Source: Spirochaetaceae bacterium (GTDB taxonomy: Bacteria > Spirochaetota > Spirochaetia > B11-G9). Taken from it: DNA of 5,335 bases. The stretch is from assembly GCA_030600745.1 (NCBI GenBank), contig JAUVLL010000242.1, positions 1-5,335 of the forward strand, read 5' to 3'. Each line of letters starts with the position of its first letter. Positions within the stretch are counted from its first letter, which is position 1. The notes under the pieces were generated by a model. That model worked only from the letters and a program-made list of their open reading frames with translations. It made no database searches and was not told the DNA's origin. A program made the position numbers and the translations under genes. This document shows positions 1 through 5,335 of the stretch, in pieces.

Positions 1-129
1 GGGGTCCCTGATGAAATAATAACAGAAACTATGCTGCGGGAAGTTTTTTCAATAGATACAAAGGTTATATGGGACGAAGATAATGACTGTCCCTATTTTA
101 TACCCCTGGGGGGTATTCATAATGCCTAA
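1..129 (+). CDS. ABC importer ATP-binding protein, FepC/BtuD type (3' end only)
   Basis: Frame 1 is open from the window edge to a TAA at 127-129 and encodes 42 C-terminal residues; the ATPase core lies upstream of the window. The segment G-V-P-D-E-I-I-T-E-T-M-L-R-E-V-F followed by I-D-T-K-V-I and then P-Y-F-I-P-L is the characteristic tail of ATPases of the FecCD/BtuCD importer family (iron-siderophore, haem and cobalamin uptake), where G-x-P-x-E-V-L-T-x-x-L-L-R-E-V-F-G and a closing P-x-x-x-P-L are usual. The protein would sit on the cytoplasmic face of the membrane and power a type II importer. Given the cobalamin genes downstream, a corrinoid, cobalt-chelate or iron-siderophore substrate is plausible, but a 42-residue tail cannot settle which. 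Its stop codon lies inside the first codons of the next gene (8 nt overlap), so the two are probably translationally coupled. Confidence 0.72.
   Translation, partial: GVPDEIITETMLREVFSIDTKVIWDEDNDCPYFIPLGGIHNA
108..113 (+). promoter_or_regulatory. Ribosome binding site that decides the ABC-2 ATPase start
   Basis: A run of six G lies 8 nt before the ATG at 122. The in-frame ATG at 83 has no comparable purine-rich site, and the extra 13 residues it would add do not resemble an ABC ATPase N-terminus. The start at 122 is therefore preferred. Confidence 0.6.
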
Positions 130-994
130 TAATTCAATCCTGACCCTTGACCGTCTGGATAAAACCTATCCCGGAGGTATTCATGCCGTGAAGAATCTCT
201 CTTTCAAACTGAAAGACGGCAGTATCTGTGCCCTTTTGGGACCCAACGGAGCAGGGAAATCAACTGCAATCGGAATGATCTGCGGCTTATGCAGACCCAG
301 TGAGGGCAGCCTCTACTTCAGAGGAGAAAAAATCGTCCCTGGTTCAACGGAGTACCGTTCGAAAATTGGAGTCGTTTCCCAGCATCTTAATCTGGAGCTG
401 GATCTGAGTGCCTGGCAAAACCTGAAGATCCATGCCCTTCTGTACGGAATGGGAAAACAGGAGAGGGAGAAGAGAATCGAACGCCTGCTTATCGATGCTG
501 ACCTTATTCAAAGGAAGAATGACCAGGTCCGCTCCTTTTCCGGAGGAATGAAAAGAAAACTACAGATTATTCGTGCACTCCTTCATGGGCCTGAACTTAT
601 TATCCTGGATGAACCGACTGTAGGGCTGGATCCTGCTGCCAGGGAGGGTATTTGGGATATTATTTATGCTTTGAACCGGGATGGAAAAACTATCCTGTTT
701 TCAACACACTACATGGAAGAGGCTCAGCGGTATTCACAGCGAGTGGCAATTATCCATCAGGGCCGTATTATCAGGGACAATACCTCAGCTGCTTTGATTA
801 AGGAGCTGGGTTCATGGTGTCTGATTGATTATTCAGATGGGATCAAACAGACTACTTTTTTCCAGGACCGCAAAACTGCTGTTACAAGCGGAGCCAGGGG
901 AAGTTCCCGGCTTGTTATCCGGGAAACAACCCTGGAGGATCTCTTTATCCATTTAACCGGCAGTGAGCTGGACCGGAAGGAGAATGGTAAATGA
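122..994 (+). CDS. ABC-2 type transporter ATP-binding protein (CcmA/NodI/DrrA-like)
   Basis: This 290-residue cytoplasmic ATPase should energise the permease encoded immediately downstream. All nucleotide-binding motifs are intact: Walker A G-P-N-G-A-G-K-S-T at residues 40-48, Q-loop Gln87, signature S-G-G-M-K at 140-144, Walker B ending in Asp163 with catalytic Glu164, D-loop G-L-D-P at 168-171 and switch His196 in S-T-H-Y-M-E-E. The G-G-M-K form of the signature and the C-terminal T-T-L-E-D-L-F-I-H-L-T-G (269-280) are typical of the ABC-2 export-type subfamily rather than of BtuD-type importers. The length is slightly below the roughly 300 residues common in the family. The start at 122 was chosen over 83 because of its G-rich ribosome site. 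The stop overlaps the permease start by 4 nt (ATGA), the usual arrangement for a two-subunit transporter. The substrate cannot be read from the sequence; an active role in cobalamin or metal traffic is inferred only from position. Confidence 0.92.
   Translation: MPNNSILTLDRLDKTYPGGIHAVKNLSFKLKDGSICALLGPNGAGKSTAIGMICGLCRPSEGSLYFRGEKIVPGSTEYRSKIGVVSQHLNLELDLSAWQNLKIHALLYGMGKQEREKRIERLLIDADLIQRKNDQVRSFSGGMKRKLQIIRALLHGPELIILDEPTVGLDPAAREGIWDIIYALNRDGKTILFSTHYMEEAQRYSQRVAIIHQGRIIRDNTSAALIKELGSWCLIDYSDGIKQTTFFQDRKTAVTSGARGSSRLVIRETTLEDLFIHLTGSELDRKENGK
975..982 (+). promoter_or_regulatory. Ribosome binding site of the ABC-2 permease
   Basis: GGAAGGAG lies inside the last codons of the ATPase gene, 8 nt before the permease ATG at 991, supporting that start and coupled translation of the two subunits. 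Confidence 0.65.
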
Positions 995-1725
995 AAGCAC
1001 TCTGGGCAATTTATCTGCGCGGCCTGATTATCCTGAAAAACAGAATAGGAAAAACACTGGTTTCGTTTTTTCTTTCTCCTGTTTTGTACGCCCTGGCGTT
1101 TGGCTGGGGAGTTGGACGTAATCTTGATGTTGAGGGGGTTCCATATCTAACCTTTATGCTTCCGGGTTTAATAGCCCTTTCGGGAATGAACCAGAGTTTC
1201 AGTATCGCTACCGAGATCAATATCTCCCGGTTTCTCAGCCACTTTTTTGAGGAGTACCTGCTCTCTCCTGCCCGGGATTATATTGTAGTACTGGGAAATA
1301 TCCTGTACGGGGTTACCAAAGGGTTAGGAAGTTTCGGGGCAGTTATTATAATCGGTTTCTGTTTTGGAGTGGTTCCCGGGAGCGGTTTTATAATTATTAT
1401 CCCTGTTTTACTGAACTCCATTATGTTCAGTTCGCTAGGGGTACTAATCGCCCTGACTGTCAAAAACCACAGGGACATGAGCTCTTTCACCTCTTTTATT
1501 ATTACTCCCATGTCATTTATCGCCGGGACTTTCTTTTCTCTCGAAGGACTTCCCCGAATTTTTCATATTCTGTCCGAAGTGATTCCCCTGACACATTCTT
1601 CTCTTACAATACGGGCTTTATTTCTTGGACGGCCCATTGCAGTGTATCACTATCTGATAATGGCCGCTTATACACTGTTGTTCTTTTTCCTGGCTGTGCG
1701 GCAGGTGCGAAAAGCGGTTACCTGA
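991..1725 (+). CDS. ABC-2 type transporter permease (NodJ/DrrB-like)
   Basis: This 244-residue integral membrane protein would form the channel partner of the preceding ATPase. I judge about six hydrophobic membrane segments by eye, near residues 22-42, 53-73, 97-127, 131-157, 163-183 and 218-237. The N-terminal pattern F-F-L-S-P-V-L-Y-A-L-A-F-G (26-38), then P-Y-L-T-F-M-L-P-G-L (51-60), E-E-Y-L-L-S-P (87-93), and the late T-P-M-S-F-I-A-G-T-F-F-S-L (172-184) followed by L-P and P-L-T-H (199-202) follow the ABC-2 membrane domain of NodJ, DrrB and related exporters. One permease plus one ATPase implies a homodimeric A2B2 complex. Known members move lipids, oligosaccharides, drugs or other hydrophobic molecules outward; nothing in this protein names its substrate. 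It starts inside the ATPase stop (ATGA overlap) and ends 23 nt before cbiK, in the same transcription unit. Confidence 0.9.
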   Translation: MKALWAIYLRGLIILKNRIGKTLVSFFLSPVLYALAFGWGVGRNLDVEGVPYLTFMLPGLIALSGMNQSFSIATEINISRFLSHFFEEYLLSPARDYIVVLGNILYGVTKGLGSFGAVIIIGFCFGVVPGSGFIIIIPVLLNSIMFSSLGVLIALTVKNHRDMSSFTSFIITPMSFIAGTFFSLEGLPRIFHILSEVIPLTHSSLTIRALFLGRPIAVYHYLIMAAYTLLFFFLAVRQVRKAVT

Positions 1726-1734
1726 TAAAATAAT

Positions 1735-1741
1735 GGAGGGG
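1735..1741 (+). promoter_or_regulatory. Ribosome binding site of cbiK
   Basis: GGAGGGG lies 7 nt before the cbiK ATG at 1749, in the 23 nt gap after the permease stop. The gap is too short for an obvious terminator or promoter, so read-through from the transporter genes is expected. Confidence 0.75.
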
Positions 1742-1748
1742 AAAAATT

Positions 1749-2531
1749 ATGATAAAGAAAGGATTACTAATTGTCAGTTTTGGAACATCCTATAGAGATA
1801 CTGAGCTAAAATGTATAGCTCCCATTGAGGATGCTGCAAAAAAAGTCTTTAAAGATTTTGAGGTTGGAAGAGCTTTCACTTCAAAAATGATTATTAAAAA
1901 ACTTGCCAAAGAGGGGAAAATTATTCCAACACCGGAAGAAGCTGTTAAAAAAATGGCGGATGATGGTTTTACACATCTAATAGTACAACCACTCCATTTT
2001 ATGAAGGGGCATGAATATCAAAAAAAGATTATAGAACCTCTTCTCATCTACAAAGATAGTTTTGAAGGTTTTGCAATAGGAGATCCTCTTTTATCCAGTG
2101 ATAGTGATTTTGACCAGGTTGCCGATGTTATTGGAGATCTTTCCGGATCGGTGAATGGAGAACCACTCCTTCTAATGGGGCATGGAACGGACCATCCATC
2201 CGACTCGGTTTATTTCACCCTGCAAAAGAAACTTTATGACGCACAGATAGATGCAAAAATAGCCACAGTAGAGGGAAGTATCACATTAACCAAAATTCTC
2301 CCCGATCTTCTAAAAAATGGGCCTCAAGCTGTTCACTTATTTCCTCTAATGCTTGTTGCCGGAGACCATGCCCGTAATGATATGGCGGGAGATGATGATA
2401 GCTGGAAGACAGTTCTCCAGTCGGAAGGGATAGAAGCGATTCCTCACCTTCAAGGGATGGGGGAACTTATGAAAATCAGACAGATTTTTTTGAGACATAT
2501 AAGGGCCTGTAAAAAAGAACTTTTTCCATAG
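1749..2531 (+). CDS. cbiK: Sirohydrochlorin cobaltochelatase CbiK (class II)
   Basis: CbiK inserts Co2+ into sirohydrochlorin to give cobalt-sirohydrochlorin, the committing step of the cobalt-early B12 route, without ATP. The 260-residue protein begins with the family's opening L-L-I-V-S-F-G-T-S-Y (6-15), has M-G-H-G-T-D-H-P (143-150) around the first metal-site histidine, and P-L-M-L-V-A-G-D-H-A-R-N-D-M-A-G-D (199-215) around the second. Glu89, His145 and His207 fall at the same numbers I recall for the active-site residues of Salmonella CbiK, so both chelatase halves appear intact. There is no signal peptide: the N-terminus M-I-K-K leads directly into the first beta strand. This argues for a cytoplasmic biosynthetic enzyme and against the secreted CbiK-P type described in Desulfovibrio. 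The gene is visibly more AT-rich than its neighbours, especially its first half. Its TAG is followed at once by an ATG at 2532, but the next gene probably starts at 2562. Confidence 0.96.
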   Translation: MIKKGLLIVSFGTSYRDTELKCIAPIEDAAKKVFKDFEVGRAFTSKMIIKKLAKEGKIIPTPEEAVKKMADDGFTHLIVQPLHFMKGHEYQKKIIEPLLIYKDSFEGFAIGDPLLSSDSDFDQVADVIGDLSGSVNGEPLLLMGHGTDHPSDSVYFTLQKKLYDAQIDAKIATVEGSITLTKILPDLLKNGPQAVHLFPLMLVAGDHARNDMAGDDDSWKTVLQSEGIEAIPHLQGMGELMKIRQIFLRHIRACKKELFP

Positions 2532-2550
2532 ATGTATCGCAAAATGAAAG

Positions 2551-2557
2551 AAGGAGG
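2551..2557 (+). promoter_or_regulatory. Ribosome binding site that decides the cbiE start
   Basis: AAGGAGG, nearly perfect, lies 4 nt before a GTG at 2562. In-frame ATG codons at 2532 and 2544 lie upstream of this site and have no comparable site of their own. The 4 nt spacing is short but workable, and the GTG places the conserved V-V-G-M-G-P-G a few residues from the N-terminus, as in other CbiE proteins. Confidence 0.65.
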
Positions 2558-2561
2558 AGCT

Positions 2562-3200
2562 GTGCCGAAATTTTATGTAGTCGGAATGGGACCTGGAGCG
2601 AAGGAATATATTCTACCGGCAGCACTGAAGGCTATTGAATATTCTAAGGTCCTGTTTGGGTCAGAAAAACTAATTTTCCCTTTTACAGGTTCGGAAAGTT
2701 CCAGGGAGGGAGTTCCTTTTACCGGTTCCCTTGATAAGTTCCTGGACAAACTCGATATTCATAGACAAAAACAAAGAGCAGCGGTACTTGTTTCCGGTGA
2801 TCCGGGATTTTACAGCCTGCTGGGGGCATTAAAAAGAAGGTTTTCTCCAAACGAATATGAGGTAATACCAGGTCTGGCGGCATATCAGTTGGCCTGTGCC
2901 CGAATTGGACTGACATGGCAGGAGTACCAGCTGACCAGTGTCCATGGCCGTCCGCTGGAAGAACTGGACAAACTGGCAAATACTGATCAGGGAGTAATTA
3001 TACTAACCGATCGCCGGAATCATCCGGCCCGGGTCAGTCAATATCTGAAAAATTTGGGTTGGAAGGACCGGACCGTCTGGGTTTGTGAGAATATTTCCTA
3101 TCCGGAAGAGAAAATAGAAAAATATGGTCTGGGAGAAATTCCCCGCCAAAAGGAATATAAGCTATGTCTGATGATAATAAGCCCCGCCTGTGGGGAATAG
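2562..3200 (+). CDS. cbiE: Cobalt-precorrin-7 C5-methyltransferase CbiE
   Basis: CbiE transfers a methyl group from S-adenosylmethionine to C5 of cobalt-precorrin-7. With the GTG start the protein has 212 residues, close to the roughly 200 of stand-alone CbiE; an ATG at 2532 would give 222. The tetrapyrrole methylase fold is shown by V-V-G-M-G-P-G (6-12), V-S-G-D-P-G-F-Y-S-L (77-86), V-I-P-G-L-A-A-Y-Q-L (101-110), the CbiE-specific S-V-H-G-R (126-130), I-L-T-D-R-R-N-H-P (147-155) and E-N-I-S-Y-P-E-E-K-I (176-185). The S-x-H-G-R and L-T-D-x-x-N-x-P elements separate CbiE/CobL from other methylases of the family. The partner CbiT (C15 methylation and decarboxylation) is neither fused to it, as in CobL, nor adjacent, so it must be elsewhere. 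The last 37 nt overlap cbiL in another frame. Confidence 0.93.
   Translation: MPKFYVVGMGPGAKEYILPAALKAIEYSKVLFGSEKLIFPFTGSESSREGVPFTGSLDKFLDKLDIHRQKQRAAVLVSGDPGFYSLLGALKRRFSPNEYEVIPGLAAYQLACARIGLTWQEYQLTSVHGRPLEELDKLANTDQGVIILTDRRNHPARVSQYLKNLGWKDRTVWVCENISYPEEKIEKYGLGEIPRQKEYKLCLMIISPACGE
3150..3154 (+). promoter_or_regulatory. Ribosome binding site of cbiL, inside cbiE
   Basis: AAGGA lies 9 nt before the ATG at 3164, within the cbiE coding region. No later in-frame start precedes the conserved W-G-I-G-T-G-P-G, so this site supports a genuine 37 nt gene overlap. Confidence 0.5.
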
Positions 3201-3907
3201 GAACAGGTCCGGGAGAACCGGAACTACTGACACTGAAAGCCCATCGATTGATAATGGAGGCAGACATTGTTTTCGCACCGAAAGCCCGGGTAAAAGGAGA
3301 TTCTCTTGCCCTGGACATTGTGAAAGGGGCAGACCTCAAGGATATCCCCTACAGGGAAATAGAGTTCCCGATGATTACTGATAAACAGACATTGAGATAT
3401 AAATGGGACGCTGCAGCACAGTATGTAATTGATCAGTTAGGTGAAAATAAAACAGGAGTTTTTATAACCCTGGGGGACCCTGGAATCTACAGTACATGGA
3501 CATACCTTCAGCAGGCCCTTGACAGAAAGGAATCGAACTTAAAAACAGGGACCGTGCCGGGTATCTCTACCATGAATGCGGCAGCAGCAGCTCTTGGACA
3601 GCCCCTTCTTACAGGAAATGAAAAACTTGCTCTGCTCCCCCTCCCTGGGGATTTGTATGAATTGAAAACATATATACAACTCTTTGATACCCTTGTAATT
3701 TATAAAGTCGCAAGCCGTCTGGAGGAGTTAACGGTCCTGCTGAAACAGTGGGGGCTGGCAGAACAGGCTGCTTTAATCCATCGTGTCGGCCTCCGGGAGG
3801 AGAAAATTTTTCCGATCCTGACCGGACTGCAGCAGAAAAGTGATGGATATCTCTCCACTGTTATCATCCGCTGCAGAAAATCATCCAAACAGGGGGTAAG
3901 TATATGA
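3164..3907 (+). CDS. cbiL: Cobalt-precorrin-2 C20-methyltransferase CbiL
   Basis: CbiL methylates C20 of cobalt-precorrin-2 (cobalt-sirohydrochlorin), the first methylation after CbiK. The 247-residue protein shows W-G-I-G-T-G-P-G-E-P-E-L-L-T-L-K-A (10-26), the E-F-P-M segment (67-70) before a W-D-A-A-A stretch, F-I-T-L-G-D-P-G-I-Y-S-T (100-111), T-V-P-G-I-S-T-M-N-A-A-A-A (130-142) and near the end Y-L-S-T-V-I-I (229-235). T-L-G-D-P-x-x-Y-S-T is the hallmark of CbiL/CobI among tetrapyrrole methylases, and the length fits the family (about 230-250). CobI of the aerobic route uses cobalt-free precorrin-2 and looks very similar; the neighbouring cbiK and cbiG argue for CbiL. The start overlaps the end of cbiE by 37 nt, and the stop overlaps cbiF as ATGA. 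Confidence 0.94.
   Translation: MSDDNKPRLWGIGTGPGEPELLTLKAHRLIMEADIVFAPKARVKGDSLALDIVKGADLKDIPYREIEFPMITDKQTLRYKWDAAAQYVIDQLGENKTGVFITLGDPGIYSTWTYLQQALDRKESNLKTGTVPGISTMNAAAAALGQPLLTGNEKLALLPLPGDLYELKTYIQLFDTLVIYKVASRLEELTVLLKQWGLAEQAALIHRVGLREEKIFPILTGLQQKSDGYLSTVIIRCRKSSKQGVSI
3891..3896 (+). promoter_or_regulatory. Ribosome binding site of cbiF, inside cbiL
   Basis: AGGGGG lies 7 nt before the cbiF ATG at 3904, in the last codons of cbiL. With the 4 nt stop/start overlap it indicates coupled translation. Confidence 0.55.
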
Positions 3908-4680
3908 TTGTTGCATTTATCGGCGCCGGCCCCGGGGACCCGGAACTTATTACTATAAAAGGGCTAAACAGTATTAAAAAAGCTGATATTGTTATCTATG
4001 CAGGTTCCCTTGTTAACCCTGAAATACTGCAATATGCATCTTCGGATATTCCTGTGTATAATTCTGCAGGGATGGACTATAAAGAGGTTTGCAGAATATA
4101 TGCAGAAAATAGAGAAAAAGAGGGAATTATTGCCCGTATACATACTGGAGACCCCTCAGTGTACGGAGCCATCCAGGAACAAATAGATTTCTGCCGAAAA
4201 GAAAATATTCCCTGGGAAGTGATTCCTGGAGTAAGCTCCTTTCAGGCAGCTGCAGCTGCTCTGGGACAGGAATTGACCCTGCCGGGAGTATCCCAGACTG
4301 TAGTACTAAGCAGAATCAGTGGACGAACAGCTGTTCCCGAAAAGGAATCCCTGGAAAAACTGGCCGGGACCCGGTCCAGCCTGATTTTATTTCTATCAAT
4401 CAGTCAAATTGAAAAAATTTGCACTGTCCTGTCCCCGATTTATGGTAAAAATACTGTCTGTGCTGTTGTTTACCGGGCAAGCTGGCCGGATGAACAGATT
4501 ATCATGGGAACTCTGGAGGATATGGCTGTCAGGGTGGAAGAAGCTGGAATTACCAAACAGGCCCTTATAATGATAGGAGAGGTCTTCAGAGCACAGAAAG
4601 AACCCTTTTTTTATGAGTTTTCCAAACTATATGATCCTGAATTTTCTCACGGCTGGCGCAAAGTGAGTAGGAAATCATGA
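3904..4680 (+). CDS. cbiF: Cobalt-precorrin-4 C11-methyltransferase CbiF
   Basis: CbiF methylates C11 of cobalt-precorrin-4 to give cobalt-precorrin-5A, the substrate of the next gene product, CbiG. The 258-residue protein is strongly diagnostic: F-I-G-A-G-P-G-D-P-E-L-I-T (5-17), I-Y-A-G-S-L-V (31-37), H-T-G-D-P-S-V-Y-G-A-I (80-90), I-P-G-V-S-S-F-Q-A-A-A-A (107-118), E-L-T-L-P-G-V-S-Q-T (123-132), R-T-A-V-P-E (141-146), V-V-Y-R-A-S-W-P-D-E (188-197) and K-Q-A-L-I (218-222). Y-R-A-S-W-P-D-E and the L-Y-x-P-x-F-x-H-G-W-R tail (242-252) identify the CbiF/CobM group. It is a soluble cytoplasmic homodimer in characterised relatives. The stop overlaps the cbiG start as ATGA. CobM of the aerobic pathway is homologous; the cbiG neighbour favours CbiF. 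Confidence 0.96.
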   Translation: MIVAFIGAGPGDPELITIKGLNSIKKADIVIYAGSLVNPEILQYASSDIPVYNSAGMDYKEVCRIYAENREKEGIIARIHTGDPSVYGAIQEQIDFCRKENIPWEVIPGVSSFQAAAAALGQELTLPGVSQTVVLSRISGRTAVPEKESLEKLAGTRSSLILFLSISQIEKICTVLSPIYGKNTVCAVVYRASWPDEQIIMGTLEDMAVRVEEAGITKQALIMIGEVFRAQKEPFFYEFSKLYDPEFSHGWRKVSRKS

Positions 4681-5335
4681 AATACGCAGTAATTGCAGTT
4701 ACGGATTCTGCCAAAATCACAGCAGAATATATTTCAAAAGGTATTCCAGATTGCCACCTTTATTTTCAGGAAGAAAAGGGATGGCTTAAATCCAATTCAG
4801 GCCGTTTGTTTCGTGAATATAAAGGGCTGATATTTATTATGGCAACAGGCATAGTTGTAAGGATGATTGCTCCATATGTAGAATCAAAATACAGTGATCC
4901 TGCAGTTGTAGTTGTGGATGATGCATGCCGCTACTCGATCAGTCTGTTATCCGGGCATGAAGGGGGTGCCAATGATCTAAGTGCAAGGGTAGCTACCCTG
5001 CTTAATGCTCAGGCCGTTATTACTACTGCCAGTGATACCAATCGGAATATCATTATTGGTGTGGGCTGTCGAAGGAATACCCCTGCAAACGAAATAAGAA
5101 CCGCTGTAAAATCATGTCTGAAAGAAAGCAGGTTAAGCTGGGATCGTATCAGGGCTGCTGCAAGCATTGATCTTAAGAACGATGAACCCGGATTACTGGA
5201 AGTATTTTACAATGAAGGGATACCTGTTGAGTTCTTCAGTACCAGCGAAATAAATAATTTCGACGGCCCATATTCTGTCAGTAATACTGCTATTAAAAAT
5301 CTGGGGGTCAAAGCTGTAGCAGAACCCTGTGCCCT
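4677..5335 (+). CDS. cbiG: Cobalt-precorrin-5A hydrolase CbiG, short form, 3' end outside window
   Basis: CbiG opens the delta-lactone of cobalt-precorrin-5A and releases the C20-derived two-carbon unit as acetaldehyde, the reaction specific to the cobalt-early pathway. The frame runs open from the ATG at 4677 to the window edge (219 residues visible). The N-terminal CbiG domain shows I-M-A-T-G-I-V-V-R (54-62), I-A-P-Y (65-68), D-P-A-V-V-V-V-D-D (74-82), I-S-L-L-S-G-H-E-G-G-A-N (88-99) and V-I-T-T-A-S-D (114-120). The C-terminal CbiG/CobE domain starts almost at once with I-I-I-G-V-G-C-R-R-N-T (125-135), then A-S-I-D-L-K-N-D-E-P-G-L (162-173) and A-V-A-E-P (213-217). The central CbiG domain normally between them is absent. 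A Cys replaces the usual Gly at residue 84. ATGA overlap with cbiF; only a weak AGGA at 4669-4672 precedes the start. Confidence 0.93.
   Translation, partial: MKYAVIAVTDSAKITAEYISKGIPDCHLYFQEEKGWLKSNSGRLFREYKGLIFIMATGIVVRMIAPYVESKYSDPAVVVVDDACRYSISLLSGHEGGANDLSARVATLLNAQAVITTASDTNRNIIIGVGCRRNTPANEIRTAVKSCLKESRLSWDRIRAAASIDLKNDEPGLLEVFYNEGIPVEFFSTSEINNFDGPYSVSNTAIKNLGVKAVAEPCA

Noticed and set aside
83..121. Upstream ATG at 83 as the start of the ABC-2 ATPase
   Set aside because: It would overlap the preceding importer gene by 47 nt, lacks a ribosome site, and adds residues not matching ABC ATPase N-termini; the ATG at 122 has a G-rich site at proper spacing.
1..121. Cobalamin riboswitch upstream of the transporter genes
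   Set aside because: The sequence is open and codes for a recognisable importer ATPase tail; no B12-box-like element was seen. A riboswitch, if any, would be upstream of the window.
1011..1511. Two antisense open frames (1011-1220 and 1278-1511, minus strand) within the permease gene
   Set aside because: Both lie wholly inside a well-supported membrane protein gene, have no recognisable domain, and their compositions are what the reverse complement of hydrophobic codons gives.
1726..1748. Possible promoter or terminator between the permease and cbiK
   Set aside because: The gap is only 23 nt, holds a ribosome site, and has no inverted repeat, T-run or room for a -35/-10 pair.
2719..3339. 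Antisense open frames at 2719-2979 and 3034-3339 (minus) and a sense frame at 3190-3381
   Set aside because: They overlap cbiE and cbiL, which carry clear family motifs, and their translations show no known motifs and resemble random out-of-frame reading.
3918..3945. GC-rich palindromic stretch (GGCGCCGG, CCCCGGGG) that could suggest a hairpin
   Set aside because: It encodes the conserved G-A-G-P-G-D-P loop of CbiF; Gly/Pro codons explain the composition and no U-tract follows.
3700..4186. Antisense open frame 3700-3888 and sense frame 3989-4186
   Set aside because: Out-of-frame readings of cbiL and cbiF, with no ribosome site or family resemblance.
4244..4263. Repetitive GCAGCTGCAGCTGC stretch
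   Set aside because: It encodes the conserved alanine run of the CbiF P-G-V-S-S-F-x-A-A-A-A motif, so it is explained by coding.

Overview
The window is a single-direction (+ strand) bacterial operon segment for the cobalt-early ('anaerobic') corrin branch of cobalamin (vitamin B12) biosynthesis, preceded by transport genes. Almost every base is coding. Neighbouring genes overlap by 4 to 37 nt or are separated by at most about 30 nt, and starts are mostly preceded by strong purine-rich Shine-Dalgarno sites. Both window ends cut through genes. I see no RNA gene, mobile element, CRISPR array, internal promoter, riboswitch or terminator.

Layout: (1) 1-129, the C-terminal tail of an ATPase of the FepC/BtuD (iron-siderophore/cobalamin importer) type; (2) 122-1725, an ATPase plus six-helix permease pair of the ABC-2 (NodIJ/DrrAB-like) export family; (3) 1749-2531, CbiK, the class II sirohydrochlorin cobaltochelatase; (4) 2562-3200 CbiE, 3164-3907 CbiL and 3904-4680 CbiF, three S-adenosylmethionine-dependent corrin methyltransferases; (5) 4677 to the window end, CbiG, cobalt-precorrin-5A hydrolase, truncated by the window edge.

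The biosynthetic enzymes act in sequence. CbiK inserts cobalt into sirohydrochlorin. CbiL methylates C20 of cobalt-precorrin-2. After CbiH (not in this window), CbiF methylates C11 of cobalt-precorrin-4. CbiG opens the ring A lactone and releases the two-carbon unit as acetaldehyde. After CbiD and CbiJ (not seen), CbiE methylates C5 of cobalt-precorrin-7. The missing steps (CbiH, CbiD, CbiJ, CbiT, CbiC, CbiA) presumably lie outside the window. An upstream importer gene in the same overlapping unit suggests that corrinoid or metal uptake is co-expressed with synthesis.

Organism: an anaerobic or facultative bacterium of moderate GC content (most sampled stretches about 42-48%). The CbiK-type pathway, overlapping genes and GGAGG-type ribosome sites would fit Clostridia-like Firmicutes, Spirochaetota or some sulfate reducers; the sequence does not let me choose. 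The points most worth a second look are a CbiG that appears to lack the usual central domain, an ABC-2 exporter placed between the importer gene and cbiK, and an AT-rich cbiK unlike its neighbours.
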